Below are positions 1-10,200 of a stretch of 64,000 nucleotides of DNA, piece by piece (within the stretch, counting starts at the first letter, position 1; the number at the start of each line of letters is the position of its first letter). Both the position numbers and the translations under genes were made by a program. This DNA comes from an uncultured Selenomonadales bacterium (lineage in GTDB: Bacteria; Bacillota; Negativicutes; Selenomonadales; Selenomonadaceae). The notes beneath the pieces were generated by a model that saw only the letters and a list, made by a program, of their open reading frames with translations, was not told the DNA's origin and did no database searches. The DNA is taken from assembly GCA_947165295.1 (NCBI GenBank), contig CAMUZU010000002.1:62001-126000 (forward strand), read 5' to 3'.

Positions 1-3000
1 ATCGTTGACTGCTTGCCGCGCTCCAAAGATTTTCTCGTGTCGTCGTCGAGTTGAATGTCGGTTTGTGCCGCCAAAATGATTAATTTCTTGCCTTTTTCGC
101 GGCGGGATTTTTGAGCGGCTTTGTCGTTGCCGGTTGCAGGCGGAGCCAAAGCTTCCTGCACAAAACGCGTCGCCGTCACGGTTTGCGAAACTTCCTGCGT
201 CGGTTGAACTTCGGGTTGCGTCGACGGTTGAGCTTTCGGCGCGGCGGATTTTATCAGCTTGTCGAGATGTTCGCGTGCCCGGTCGTGTGCGTCGAAGGCT
301 TGAGAGTATTCACTCGGCGCGTTGATTCGGGATTGTTCGTCGTCGAAACGGTCAAGTTTCGTCTTCGCCTCGGCAAGTCGTTCGTTCGCGTCAAGAATGT
401 TTTTGAGACGGGCTTTCTTCGCACGCAACTTTTCGTTGAGAGCTTCTTTATCGGCGCGTGACTTCGCCGCTATAATTTGCTTTTCGATGTCGGCAATTTC
501 GGCTTTCAACCGTGCGACAGTTTCGGCAACTTCGTCGTCCATCGGTGTCGCAGTTAAAGCGTCGAGGTCTGCTTGCAACTTGCTTTGACGGGCGGCGGCT
601 TCGCGGAATTGCAAACGCAAATTCGTTGCCGTTGTTTCGTCGCCCGATTCGCGAGCTTTTTTGGTGTCCGCGAGAAGTTTGTCTTTGCGTTTTTGTTCGG
701 CGGCAACCTGTTCGTTCAACGCCTTAATTTGCGCGATTTGCTGACGTTTGGCGTCGTATTGAGCTTGTGCGGCGGCGTATTGTTCTTCGGAAAGGTCGGA
801 CATCAAGCGTTCGTCCAAATTCGCAATGTCGGCTTCCAGTCGCGAAATTGCGCGTGCAGGTTTACCCGTGAGCTTTGCGGGCGGCTGAGGTTTTTCTTCG
901 GGCTGGTTTTCTTGCGGCGGATTGATGTAATTCGCCAAAGCGTTCGTTTTGCTGTCGGCAGAGCTGTAAAGTTTTGCGAGTTGAGATTTGAGCGTCTCTT
1001 GAACTTTCGGGTCGGTCGTCTGCGAAAGTTGATTTTTGGCTTCGGAAACTTGCGCGTTGAGTTTGGCGATTTCGTTGTTGTCGTGTTGAATTTTGTCGCG
1101 ACGCTGATTGAGCTGTACGATTTTGCCCGCGTTTTCGCGAAGACCTTGCGCGTCGAGTTCGGCTTTCTGCTGAGCTATCGACGCCAATTCGTCGGCAACG
1201 AAGTCTTCGACGGGCGCGAAATTTTCTTGAGCTTGCGGCGTCTCCTGCGGCGACAAAAGGTTTTCGAGCTTGGTTGACGCGGACTTGTAGTCTTTGCGCA
1301 AGTTGTCCAACTGTTTCTTCGCGTTGTTGTAAGCGGTCGCGTCTTTGGCTTTGTCGGCTTTGTTTCGGGCTTGAATCAGCGGCTTAAACTTCGCGTCGAG
1401 CTTGGCGGTCTCGTCGACGGCGGCTTGAATCGCGTAACGTCTGTCCGTCAAGCTTTCGATTTCGGCTTCGTTGGCAATTTCGTCTTGAGCGCGAAGTTCG
1501 GCAATTCGTGCGTCGAATTTTGCAACGGCTTCTTCGGCTTGAGCTTTGAGCGGCGCGAATTTTTTCGACGGAGCGGGCGTGGCGTCCTGCACTTGCGGAG
1601 TAATGATTCGCTTAAGTTCGGCTTCCTTCTCCTGAAGTTGTTTCTTCGCGTCGGCAAGTTGTGTTGCCGCGTCAGCTTGAGGTTCGGGGCTTTGCAAGTT
1701 CGCGAGTGCGGCGGCGGCTTTGGTCGTGAGCGTGTCGATTTGCGCGGTGAGTTTCTTGACTTGATTGAGTTGTGCGGTTTTGTTTTGAATCTGTTGCGCG
1801 AGCGGCAAAGCTTGTTCGGCCGTCAAGTCGGGCGTAATTTGCGCGGTCAAGCTTTGGATGTCCGCGTTCAAGTTCGTTGCAAAACCCGCCGCTTGCTTTT
1901 GAATTTCGGTTTGCGGCGTTGCGTCTTGAACTTGCGGCGAAATAATTTTCGTGAGTTCGGCTTGTTTGGCGTCGAGTTGCGTTTGGAGCTTCGTGACTTT
2001 GTCGCTTGCCGTCGCGATTTTGGTTGCGTTGCCGGTCGCGTTCGCCTTGACGAAATTGTCGGAGGCCTTCTGCAAGTCGGCTTCAAGTTTGGCGATGTCT
2101 TTGCCCAAAGTTTGAATCGAATTGATTTTCGCGTCGTGCGCCTTGATTTGCTTGTTGATGTCGGCGAATTCGGCTTTGTCCGACGTTTGAATCGCCTTGT
2201 CGGAAAGAGTTTTGAGTTCGTCGCGAAGACGTGCGATTTCGTTCGACAAGTTTTCGGGCAAAGCAGTCTGCTTGACGGAACCGAGACTGCCCAAAACTTT
2301 GTTGAAAGTGTCCGCGTCGCCGTCGTTGAGCCGCTTGAGGAAATGCCCGCCGACTTTGGTGCCTGCATCTTCGAGTCTGGCTTTGAGGACGCCGCTTAAA
2401 AGTTTTCGGTCGTCGACGGAGAGATTTTCCACCGACGAATTCTTGTCGGCAAGTTGAGCAAGTTTTTCGTCCAAAGCCACCTGCCCGAATTCGGCAAGGT
2501 CGTCGCCGTAAAGATCTGCAAGCGTCTTGCGATTGGCCTTGCTGTTGATGAATTCGCCTTTCTCGTTGAACATTGAGCTGAGCTTGATGAAGTCGTCGCC
2601 CGCCGAAGAGTCGCGCTTGTCCGCCGCGAATGCCGACAAAATACTTCGCGTGGTTTCGTCGTCACCCGTCGCATCGAAAAGCGGTTTGGTCTCCTCATTG
2701 AGAATGTCCGCGATAAGCCGTTGGTAAATCGAATTCGTGTCGGTTGAAGTTTCAGCTTCGGTTGACGTGTCGGCAGTTCCCGTGCGTGAAGATTTAACGC
2801 CTTTGATGTTGGAAACTTTGGCAATCCACTTGGGCGTTTGACCTTGATACAGCGGCTGTTCCATGATTTTGTTGGCACTGCTGCTGTTGCCGAAAACGCG
2901 CCAATTGCCGTCGGCGTCCTTGTGGTCTGCAACCAACACGTGCTGATAAGTTTGCGCGCCGTCGTAAAAAATGATGTCGCCCGGCGCAACATTCGCTTCG

Positions 3001-4790
3001 TCGAACGGGACAATCTCGACGCCCATTTTCTCAAGGCGGCTGTGCAAGCTATTTTCGCCTTCAACCGTGTTGACAACTTTGTCGTCGACCATCTTTTGAA
3101 ATTCGGGGTGAACGTGCGCCAAAATCTTCGTGACGGCTTCGACGCAACCGACGGTTCCATTGTCCATCTGCTTGCCGTCAAGTGCTTTGCGTGCGGAAGT
3201 CAAGCCCGACTGAATGTCAATAGACGGTTTGTCGTCGTCGGCATTTCCGCGAAGATTGCCGCCGTAGTCGTAAGAATATTTATCGCCGACAAGATTTGCC
3301 GCTTCGCCGAAAAGATTGCTGACTCGGTTGGCGTAATTTTGAGTTTCGGCGTAAGGAGGAACGCCGCCGTGTTTTTGGACTGCGCCTGTTCCCGCGTTGT
3401 AACCGGCCGCCGCAAGTGTTACGTCTCCGTCGAAGGCGTCAAGATTTTGCTTGAGATACTTCACGCCGCCGTGAATGTTTTGCTCCAAGTCGTACGGGTC
3501 GACGCCCAAAGCTTGAGCGGTTTCGGGCATGAGTTGCATGACGCCGATTGCTCCGGCTTCCGAAATTTCGTCCTGATTGCCGTTGCTCTCCGCAATTGCG
3601 ACTGACAAAGCCACACGCGGGTCGACGCCTTGCGACACGGATTCGCGAACAATTAAATCGAAAACTTGGTCGTTGATGCCCTCGCCTTTCGCCCAACTGC
3701 GCAAAAGGTCGTTCGACGGCACGCTTTCGCCGCTGTATCTGTTTTCCGTGGCGGAATAATCGCCGCTTCCGATTGAGCGAAGGTCGTTCGACGGCACGCT
3801 TTCGCCGCTGTATCTGTTTTCCGTGGCAGAAAAATCGCCGCTTCCAAGAGAGTAAAGTTTGTCGCTGTTGCGTTCGGCGTCGCGTCTTTGGCGTCCCTCT
3901 TTGGTAAAATGGTCGCGCCCCATACCCGTGACAACACCGCCCAAAGTCGGCAACAGGAACCCGAAGAAACCTTCCTTCATTGCTTGAGCTTGTTCGGCGT
4001 ACTGCGGGTCGGTCATCATCGAAATTGGATTCCACGTGTTGGGCTTGCCCGAAACTTCGCGGGTGAAAGCTTCCTGCATACCTTCTTCAAAAGCCTGCGA
4101 GCCGAGTTCGCCCAAGCCCGCAAGAATGTTTTTGCCTTTGAGAGCTTTGCTGAACAAGCCCCACTGAGCGGCGTTTGACACGGGCAGGAACGCGGCGTTG
4201 CGTCCGAAAACTCCCCAGCGTTTGTCCCAAGCTTCGTCGGGATTCATGCCGTTTGCGACGGCGTTTCGGTACCAGTTGCCGCCTTCCATTGCCGCTTCGG
4301 GGATACCTGTAGCGAACCAACGTCCCGTCATGTTTGCGGTCGTCGGCGAAAACAATCTGCCGATTTTCGGTATCGACGTCAAACCGCGCCCGATTGTGCC
4401 GTAAACACCGCCGGGAACAGCAAACGTCGGCGCAAGAATCGACGCCATCGAACCGATCGTGTTACCCGTGCCGCGTGCCCAACCTTCGGGTGACGATATG
4501 TAGTCCCACGAAAATTCTGCGGGCATTGCGGGCTTCAAGCGTTCTTCAATCCAATCCGAGCCGCGCTGAAAAAAATCCCCGACGTTGTTCGCGCCGAGGA
4601 AAGTTGCCGTGTCTGCAATGCCGCCTGCGAATCTGCTTCCGATTCCGCCGAAGAAATTATCTATCCAGCGATTTCCGGTGATGCCTTCGTTCTGCAGAAT
4701 TTTTTTCTGCGCGTTCATCGCTTCGAGCGGCGTAATTCGCGGCTTTATCGCTTCCAAAAACTTATCGGTGTCGTTTTTCAGTAAAGCCAA
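1..4790 (-). CDS. Large phage ejection/internal virion-like protein with lytic transglycosylase (SLT) domain and CHAP/NlpC-like domain; 3' end beyond window
   Basis: Continuous minus frame from TTG at 4790 with GGAGGG RBS; contains VALSVAIAESNGNQDEISEAGAIGVMQLMPETAQALGV...AAAGYNAG (SLT) and GTVGCVEAVTKI...PGDIIFYDGAQTYQHVLVADH (CHAP-like); long coiled-coil C-terminal part; absent from ORF track because it runs off the edge. Confidence 0.8.
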   Translation of the reverse strand, partial: MALLKNDTDKFLEAIKPRITPLEAMNAQKKILQNEGITGNRWIDNFFGGIGSRFAGGIADTATFLGANNVGDFFQRGSDWIEERLKPAMPAEFSWDYISSPEGWARGTGNTIGSMASILAPTFAVPGGVYGTIGRGLTSIPKIGRLFSPTTANMTGRWFATGIPEAAMEGGNWYRNAVANGMNPDEAWDKRWGVFGRNAAFLPVSNAAQWGLFSKALKGKNILAGLGELGSQAFEEGMQEAFTREVSGKPNTWNPISMMTDPQYAEQAQAMKEGFFGFLLPTLGGVVTGMGRDHFTKEGRQRRDAERNSDKLYSLGSGDFSATENRYSGESVPSNDLRSIGSGDYSATENRYSGESVPSNDLLRSWAKGEGINDQVFDLIVRESVSQGVDPRVALSVAIAESNGNQDEISEAGAIGVMQLMPETAQALGVDPYDLEQNIHGGVKYLKQNLDAFDGDVTLAAAGYNAGTGAVQKHGGVPPYAETQNYANRVSNLFGEAANLVGDKYSYDYGGNLRGNADDDKPSIDIQSGLTSARKALDGKQMDNGTVGCVEAVTKILAHVHPEFQKMVDDKVVNTVEGENSLHSRLEKMGVEIVPFDEANVAPGDIIFYDGAQTYQHVLVADHKDADGNWRVFGNSSSANKIMEQPLYQGQTPKWIAKVSNIKGVKSSRTGTADTSTEAETSTDTNSIYQRLIADILNEETKPLFDATGDDETTRSILSAFAADKRDSSAGDDFIKLSSMFNEKGEFINSKANRKTLADLYGDDLAEFGQVALDEKLAQLADKNSSVENLSVDDRKLLSGVLKARLEDAGTKVGGHFLKRLNDGDADTFNKVLGSLGSVKQTALPENLSNEIARLRDELKTLSDKAIQTSDKAEFADINKQIKAHDAKINSIQTLGKDIAKLEADLQKASDNFVKANATGNATKIATASDKVTKLQTQLDAKQAELTKIISPQVQDATPQTEIQKQAAGFATNLNADIQSLTAQITPDLTAEQALPLAQQIQNKTAQLNQVKKLTAQIDTLTTKAAAALANLQSPEPQADAATQLADAKKQLQEKEAELKRIITPQVQDATPAPSKKFAPLKAQAEEAVAKFDARIAELRAQDEIANEAEIESLTDRRYAIQAAVDETAKLDAKFKPLIQARNKADKAKDATAYNNAKKQLDNLRKDYKSASTKLENLLSPQETPQAQENFAPVEDFVADELASIAQQKAELDAQGLRENAGKIVQLNQRRDKIQHDNNEIAKLNAQVSEAKNQLSQTTDPKVQETLKSQLAKLYSSADSKTNALANYINPPQENQPEEKPQPPAKLTGKPARAISRLEADIANLDERLMSDLSEEQYAAAQAQYDAKRQQIAQIKALNEQVAAEQKRKDKLLADTKKARESGDETTATNLRLQFREAAARQSKLQADLDALTATPMDDEVAETVARLKAEIADIEKQIIAAKSRADKEALNEKLRAKKARLKNILDANERLAEAKTKLDRFDDEQSRINAPSEYSQAFDAHDRAREHLDKLIKSAAPKAQPSTQPEVQPTQEVSQTVTATRFVQEALAPPATGNDKAAQKSRREKGKKLIILAAQTDIQLDDDTRKSLERGKQST

Positions 4791-4811
4791 ATTCAATCCC
4801 TCCTTTGCCGA

Positions 4812-6362
4812 TTATCTTAAATCGATTTTGCCATAATGAGGGTCATACATAACGCCTCTACCCGTGTCAACGTTCGGCGTCGGCGTAGTTTGGTTTTGAA
4901 TAGAGTTACGAACTTTCCTGCGTATAACTTCGGGGTCATCTTGCCCGAACTGTCCGTTGTTCATCAGATACGCCATAATTTGGTCGGGCGACATCTTGCC
5001 GTGTTTGGCTTCTTCGATTTCGATTATCGCTTGATTCAAGGTGTATTCACGATTGGCGACTTTTTTGTAAATGTCGAGAATGTGTAACGCGCCAACGTAC
5101 TGGTCTCTGTTCAAAATTTCGGCGTAATTCGCATCGTCGCGTAACAAGCTCGTCATTGCGTCGATTTTTTCGAGTGCCGTTTTACTGTCACCGGCTTTCA
5201 AGGCGGATTCAATGTCTTGGTATCTGTTGCTGAAAAGATTCGCGGCAGCTTTTAATTTGCCGTCGTTGTCTTTGGACGGGGTCTTTTCGACTTGATTTTT
5301 CGCCCACTCTGCCGCTTGTTGTTCATTGCCGAACAATTTCATGCCGAGCGTATACCACGAATCAAATTTGCCCATTGGACTGTCAAGGTAAGCTTTGATT
5401 TTGTCGGCTTCAAGTTTCAAAACTTCGCGGTTGTGTGCAAGTCGTTCTTGTAAGGTCAGCCTTCGGTCTTGCGCCGCAAGAGTTTTGTCGTTTTCTTTGG
5501 ATTGGTGCTCAAAGGTTTTTTCCAAACGCTGATTCGTTTGTTCGTTGCCGTAAATAGTATTCCAACGATTGAAAGCAATTTGATCTGCTGTACGTTGTGC
5601 GGCGGCGTCGTTGGTCATTCTGACGCGGTTGTCGGCTCTGTCCTCGCTGAACATGTCTTTCGGCATGGCAAAGCCGCTCGCGAAAAGTCTTGCCGTCAAT
5701 TCCGGATTCGACGGGTCAAGTTTCTGCATCATCGACAAACCAAACGGATTGAGCGTTTGCCCGTCGGGATTGACGCCGTAAGTCATGACGCCTTCGGTGA
5801 CGCGTTTGAGAAAATCTTCCTGCCGACCCGCTCGTTCGCGCCCCAAAATTCTTTCGGCTTGTCGTGGACTTGCGCCGCCGTTGCGAAGTTCAAGGTAACG
5901 GCTTTCTTCGAGTTCCCTGACCGAAGGCAACCGCAGAAAATCGCGCACAGCGGTGTTGCGATAGGTGTCGTAAGCTTGCGACGCTTCCTGCAACGTTTTG
6001 CCTGCGCCGTAATCGGAAACGTCAACGCCCAACGCGTCGGCTTGCGTTCGTATGGCGTTCGCTTTGTCGGCGGCGGCGTCGCGTTTTCGACTCCAGCCTT
6101 CAATATTGGCGTTAATTTCCTGTTTTTTTTCGTCGGTCAAGTCGGGTGTGTCCAACTGCTTCGTCCACCACTGCATTGACTTGTCGGCGGTGTCCCAGTC
6201 GCTTTTGGCTCCGACAAGCCCTTGTTGAATGCCGCTCATCTGCAAATCGCTCACGGGCGACGGCTTCAAGAAACGTTCGGGCATTTGCGGCGGATTGTAC
6301 GGCAGATTCGCGGGTTCGCCGCCTCCGAAAGCGTACGAAAGAAATCCTGCCATCGTCACCAC
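4812..6362 (-). CDS. Phage structural protein of unknown function
   Basis: 516 aa ORF inside the structural operon. Confidence 0.7.
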   Translation of the reverse strand: MVTMAGFLSYAFGGGEPANLPYNPPQMPERFLKPSPVSDLQMSGIQQGLVGAKSDWDTADKSMQWWTKQLDTPDLTDEKKQEINANIEGWSRKRDAAADKANAIRTQADALGVDVSDYGAGKTLQEASQAYDTYRNTAVRDFLRLPSVRELEESRYLELRNGGASPRQAERILGRERAGRQEDFLKRVTEGVMTYGVNPDGQTLNPFGLSMMQKLDPSNPELTARLFASGFAMPKDMFSEDRADNRVRMTNDAAAQRTADQIAFNRWNTIYGNEQTNQRLEKTFEHQSKENDKTLAAQDRRLTLQERLAHNREVLKLEADKIKAYLDSPMGKFDSWYTLGMKLFGNEQQAAEWAKNQVEKTPSKDNDGKLKAAANLFSNRYQDIESALKAGDSKTALEKIDAMTSLLRDDANYAEILNRDQYVGALHILDIYKKVANREYTLNQAIIEIEEAKHGKMSPDQIMAYLMNNGQFGQDDPEVIRRKVRNSIQNQTTPTPNVDTGRGVMYDPHYGKIDLR

Positions 6363-6652
6363 CTCCCGACGTTGCCCAAAAGCGAATTGGCGTTGTAATT
6401 ATAATTCTGCGGCGCGCTCCAAAAGTAATTCTGCGGTCTGACGGGCGGGGCATTTGACTGCGCATTGATTGTGAAGTTGGCAATGTTGCTCGTGCGCGGC
6501 ATACCTGCGTTGCCTTGATACGGAATTCGCTGACCAAAATTCCACGCGCCAAACCAATTCAAAGGCGGCGGCTGAACATTCGGCGGCGAATACGAATAAT
6601 TTTTCAGCACGTCCTGCAAGTTCCAATCGAAACTGAAATCATTGTTGAACAT
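6356..6652 (-). CDS. Small phage protein, N/P-rich
   Basis: 98 aa ORF, overlaps neighbour by a few bp, operon position. Confidence 0.6.
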   Translation of the reverse strand: MFNNDFSFDWNLQDVLKNYSYSPPNVQPPPLNWFGAWNFGQRIPYQGNAGMPRTSNIANFTINAQSNAPPVRPQNYFWSAPQNYNYNANSLLGNVGRW

Positions 6653-6664
6653 TTCCTCACCGCC

Positions 6665-7192
6665 TTAGAAATATCGCTGACCGAGTTGCTGTCCAACGCT
6701 GTACGGCGAATTGCCCCAGGGATTATTTACTGTCGTTGACGGTGTTGTCGGTCGTGTCGGCGTTGCGGGAGCTTGTGGTGTCGGTGTCATCTGGAAAAAA
6801 GGTTGCTGCTGTCGATTATTTTGTCGCCAATCGAAACTTGACGGTTTCGGTGTCACGGCGTCTGTGAAAAGTTTGTTCGCCGTCGGTAACTGATACTGCG
6901 GTTTCCAACCTAAATCGAATTCGCCTTGCGGGAGCAAATAGTCGCGAATTGCCGAGTTTATCGCCGCAGAATTCACTTCGGGCGGATTCGGCGGATTTTT
7001 ATAATCTTCTTTGCGCATTTCGTTCCAGTTATAAAATTTATGACCGAGCCAACGTCCCAAGCCCGTGCCGAGTGTCAAGCCCAAAAGCGTCTGCCAATTA
7101 AGATTCTTCGCCAAGTTCGCGCCGCTTGCAAGTTGTTGTTGCCACGCGTACATCGGATTGTCCCAAATGCTCACGTTTTGATTGTCCGGCAT
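6665..7192 (-). CDS. Phage structural protein, hypothetical
   Basis: 175 aa ORF with RBS, operon position. Confidence 0.65.
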   Translation of the reverse strand: MPDNQNVSIWDNPMYAWQQQLASGANLAKNLNWQTLLGLTLGTGLGRWLGHKFYNWNEMRKEDYKNPPNPPEVNSAAINSAIRDYLLPQGEFDLGWKPQYQLPTANKLFTDAVTPKPSSFDWRQNNRQQQPFFQMTPTPQAPATPTRPTTPSTTVNNPWGNSPYSVGQQLGQRYF

Positions 7193-7214
7193 AAATCATC
7201 ACTCCTTCCGTAAA

Positions 7215-10200
7215 TTATTTCGCCGAGCCCAAAGCACCCGCGTAACCGCCCGCGAACGCCGACGCTACGCCGCCGAACAAACCGCCCCAGAAACTGCTTG
7301 AGCTTTCTTGTTGCGTGGTTGTCTTCGTGCCTTGATTCGACAGCGCGACCAATACGCCCGTCGCAGATTGATTCAAGCCCGTTGACGCGTTCCAAAGTCG
7401 AATTGCCGCGTTTTGAGCCGCTTCTTGTGCGCCCGCGCTCATTGTGATTCGGCTTGTCGAGTTGCCCAAGTACATGCTGATAAGCGCGTTCCATATCTGC
7501 AGGTGTGACAGTTTCAAGTTGTGCGCGTTGCGTCCCGCATCCAAAGCCATCATCGAATGTTGCCACAGCGCGTCCGAAATGTTCTTCGAGTACTCGTACC
7601 ATTGCCCGCACATGTCGTTTCGTTGCTTGAGTGCCTGAAGAATTCGCATCCACATGTCGCCGTTGAGTTGGAATTCGGTTTGCTTCGCTTTGAGTTGTGC
7701 GTCAAGCTGAGCGTTCGCGTTGTTCAAAAGTTGCCCGTAAAGTTGAGCGTGTGCGTTGAGCGAATTTGTCACGGCTCCGAACTGCTGATTGACGTAACCC
7801 GCCCGTTGCGCCGTGGTGTTGAGCCAGTTGCTTATTTGCGAGTTGTAAGCGTTCATCTTGTTGACCAGAGCCGTCATCAGATTGTTTTTGGCGTTCTCGT
7901 CAATTTGAGCCATCTGCATTAAAGCGTTGAGCGCGTTCTGGAACTGAGCGTTGAAAGTGTTTTCTTGATTGAGATATGCACCCGTCAAGTTGTTATGTTC
8001 GTTTTCAATCAGCTGTGACCGTTGCATTAACGAATTCAGCCAATTTTGGAACTGAGCATTGAAGGTGTTTTCCTGATTGAGATATGCGCCTGTCAAGTTG
8101 TTGTGTTCGTTTTCAATCAACTGTGACCGTTGCATAAGCGAATTCAAGAAATTTTGGAACTGAGCATTGAACGTGTTTTCCTGATTGAGGTACGCGCCCG
8201 TCAAGTTGTTATGTTCGTTTTCAATCAACTGTGACCGTTGCATTAACGAATTCAGCCAATTTTGGAACTGTGCGTTGAAAGTGTTCTCCTGATTGAGATA
8301 TGCGCCCGTCAAGTTGTTATGTTCGTTTTCAATCAGCTGTGACCGTTGCATTAACGAATTCAGCCAATTTTGGAACTGTGCATTGAAAGTGTTTTCTTGA
8401 TTGAGATACGCGCCCGTCAAGTTATTGTGTTCGTTCTCGACCAACTGCGACCGTTGCATTAGTGAGTTCAGCCAATTTTGGAACTGCGCATTGAAGGTGT
8501 TTTCCTGATTGAGGTATGCGCCCGTCAAATTGTTGTGTTCGTTTTCAATCAGCTGACTGCGTTGCATTAACGAATTCAGCCAATTTTGGAACTGAGCGTT
8601 GAAGGTGTTTTCCTGATTGAGGTATGCGCCCGTCAAATTGTTGTGTTCGTTCTCGACCAACTGTGACCGTTGCATTAACGAGTTCAGCCAATTTTGGAAC
8701 TGAGCGTTGAAAGTGTTTTCTTGATTGAGATATGCACCCGTCAAGTTGTTATGTTCGTTTTCAATCAGCTGTGACCGTTGCATTAACGAATTCAGCCAAT
8801 TTTGGAACTGTGCATTGAACGTGTTTTCTTGATTGAGATACGCGCCCGTCAAGTTATTGTGTTCATTTTCAACTAACTGACCGCGTTGCATGAGCGAATT
8901 CAAGAAATTTTGGAACTGTGCATTGAACGTGTTTTCTTGATTGAGATATGCGCCCGTCAAGTTGTTATGTTCGTTTTCAACCAGCTGACTGCGTTGCATG
9001 AGCGAGTTCAAGAAATTCTGGAACTGAGCGTTGAACGTGTTTTCTTGATTGAGATATGCGCCAGTCAAGTTATTGTGCGAAGTCTCTTCGAGTTGCGAAC
9101 GCTGATTGAGCGCGTTGCTCGCGTTGCCGAACTGCGAATTGAACGTGTTGCCCTGATTGACCAAAGCCGTGTTTAAGTTGTTGAATTCGTTCTGCTTGAT
9201 CTGCCCGCGCTGACCAATGCCGTTGAGGTAGCCGCCGTACTGTTCGTTGTACGAATTCTTCATGTCGTTCAAGGCGTCTTCGGTGTTCTTCCAACGTTGC
9301 TCCGCCATACCCGCAATTTCGTGGATGTTCGCCAAATACTGCCGCGCCACTTCGTCCGCCGCGTTTCGTTCAATGTCGTAAAGTGCCTGATTCGTGACCG
9401 AAGAATTTAAAACGCCGCGTTGCCCGTGGTCGTTGACGGTCTTGCCGATTGTGTTCTCCAACGCAAGGCGGATTGATTCTTCCATGTTGCGTTGCCACTG
9501 CGTCGGAACCTTGCCGGTCTCCAAGTCTTCAAGCACGATATTTGTCCGCCGCGCCGCCGGCAGAAAGTGCGGGATGATTTTGTCGAAGTTGTCGAAGTGC
9601 TTGTTCATGCGGTCGGCGGCATCGTCGTCAAGCCCGTCGAGAGCCAAATTTATCTTGTCCGCCGCGCCGACAAATTTTGGGATTAAATCGTCGAGGTCTT
9701 GATAATTCGTGTTAGCTTTGTCGTCGACTTTGGAATTGATGTCCGCAAGCTTTGTGTTGGTGTCGTCGGCAGTATCGGTAAACAGCGGGACAAGCGAATC
9801 CAAGTCTTCATAATTCGTGACGGCTTTGTCACCGATTGCGCCTTCGATTGTATCAAGCCGTGTGTTGGTAACCGTCGCAATATCGGTGAATTTCGGGACT
9901 AATGCGTCCAAGTCTTCATAATTCGTGACGGCTTTATCTCCGATTGCGCCTTCGATTGTATCAAGCCGTGTGTTGGTAACCGTCGCAGTATCGGTGAATT
10001 TCGGGACTAATGCGTCAAGGGCGTTGTAATTGGTCTCGGCTTTGTCACCGATTGAGCCCTCGATTGTATCAAGGCGCGTGTTCGTGACGGTCGCCGTGTC
10101 CGTGAACTTCGGGACAAGCGAATCCAAGTCGGAATAATTCACGTCGGCTTTGTCACCGATTGAACCTTCGATAGTGTCAAGGCGTGTGTTGGTAACCGTC

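Noticed and set aside
573-3605. Several plus-strand ORFs (573, 1371, 2838) and short minus ORFs (1868, 2396)
   Set aside because: All lie inside the continuous minus-strand ejection-protein frame, which shows SLT and CHAP-like domains; they are other-frame artefacts.
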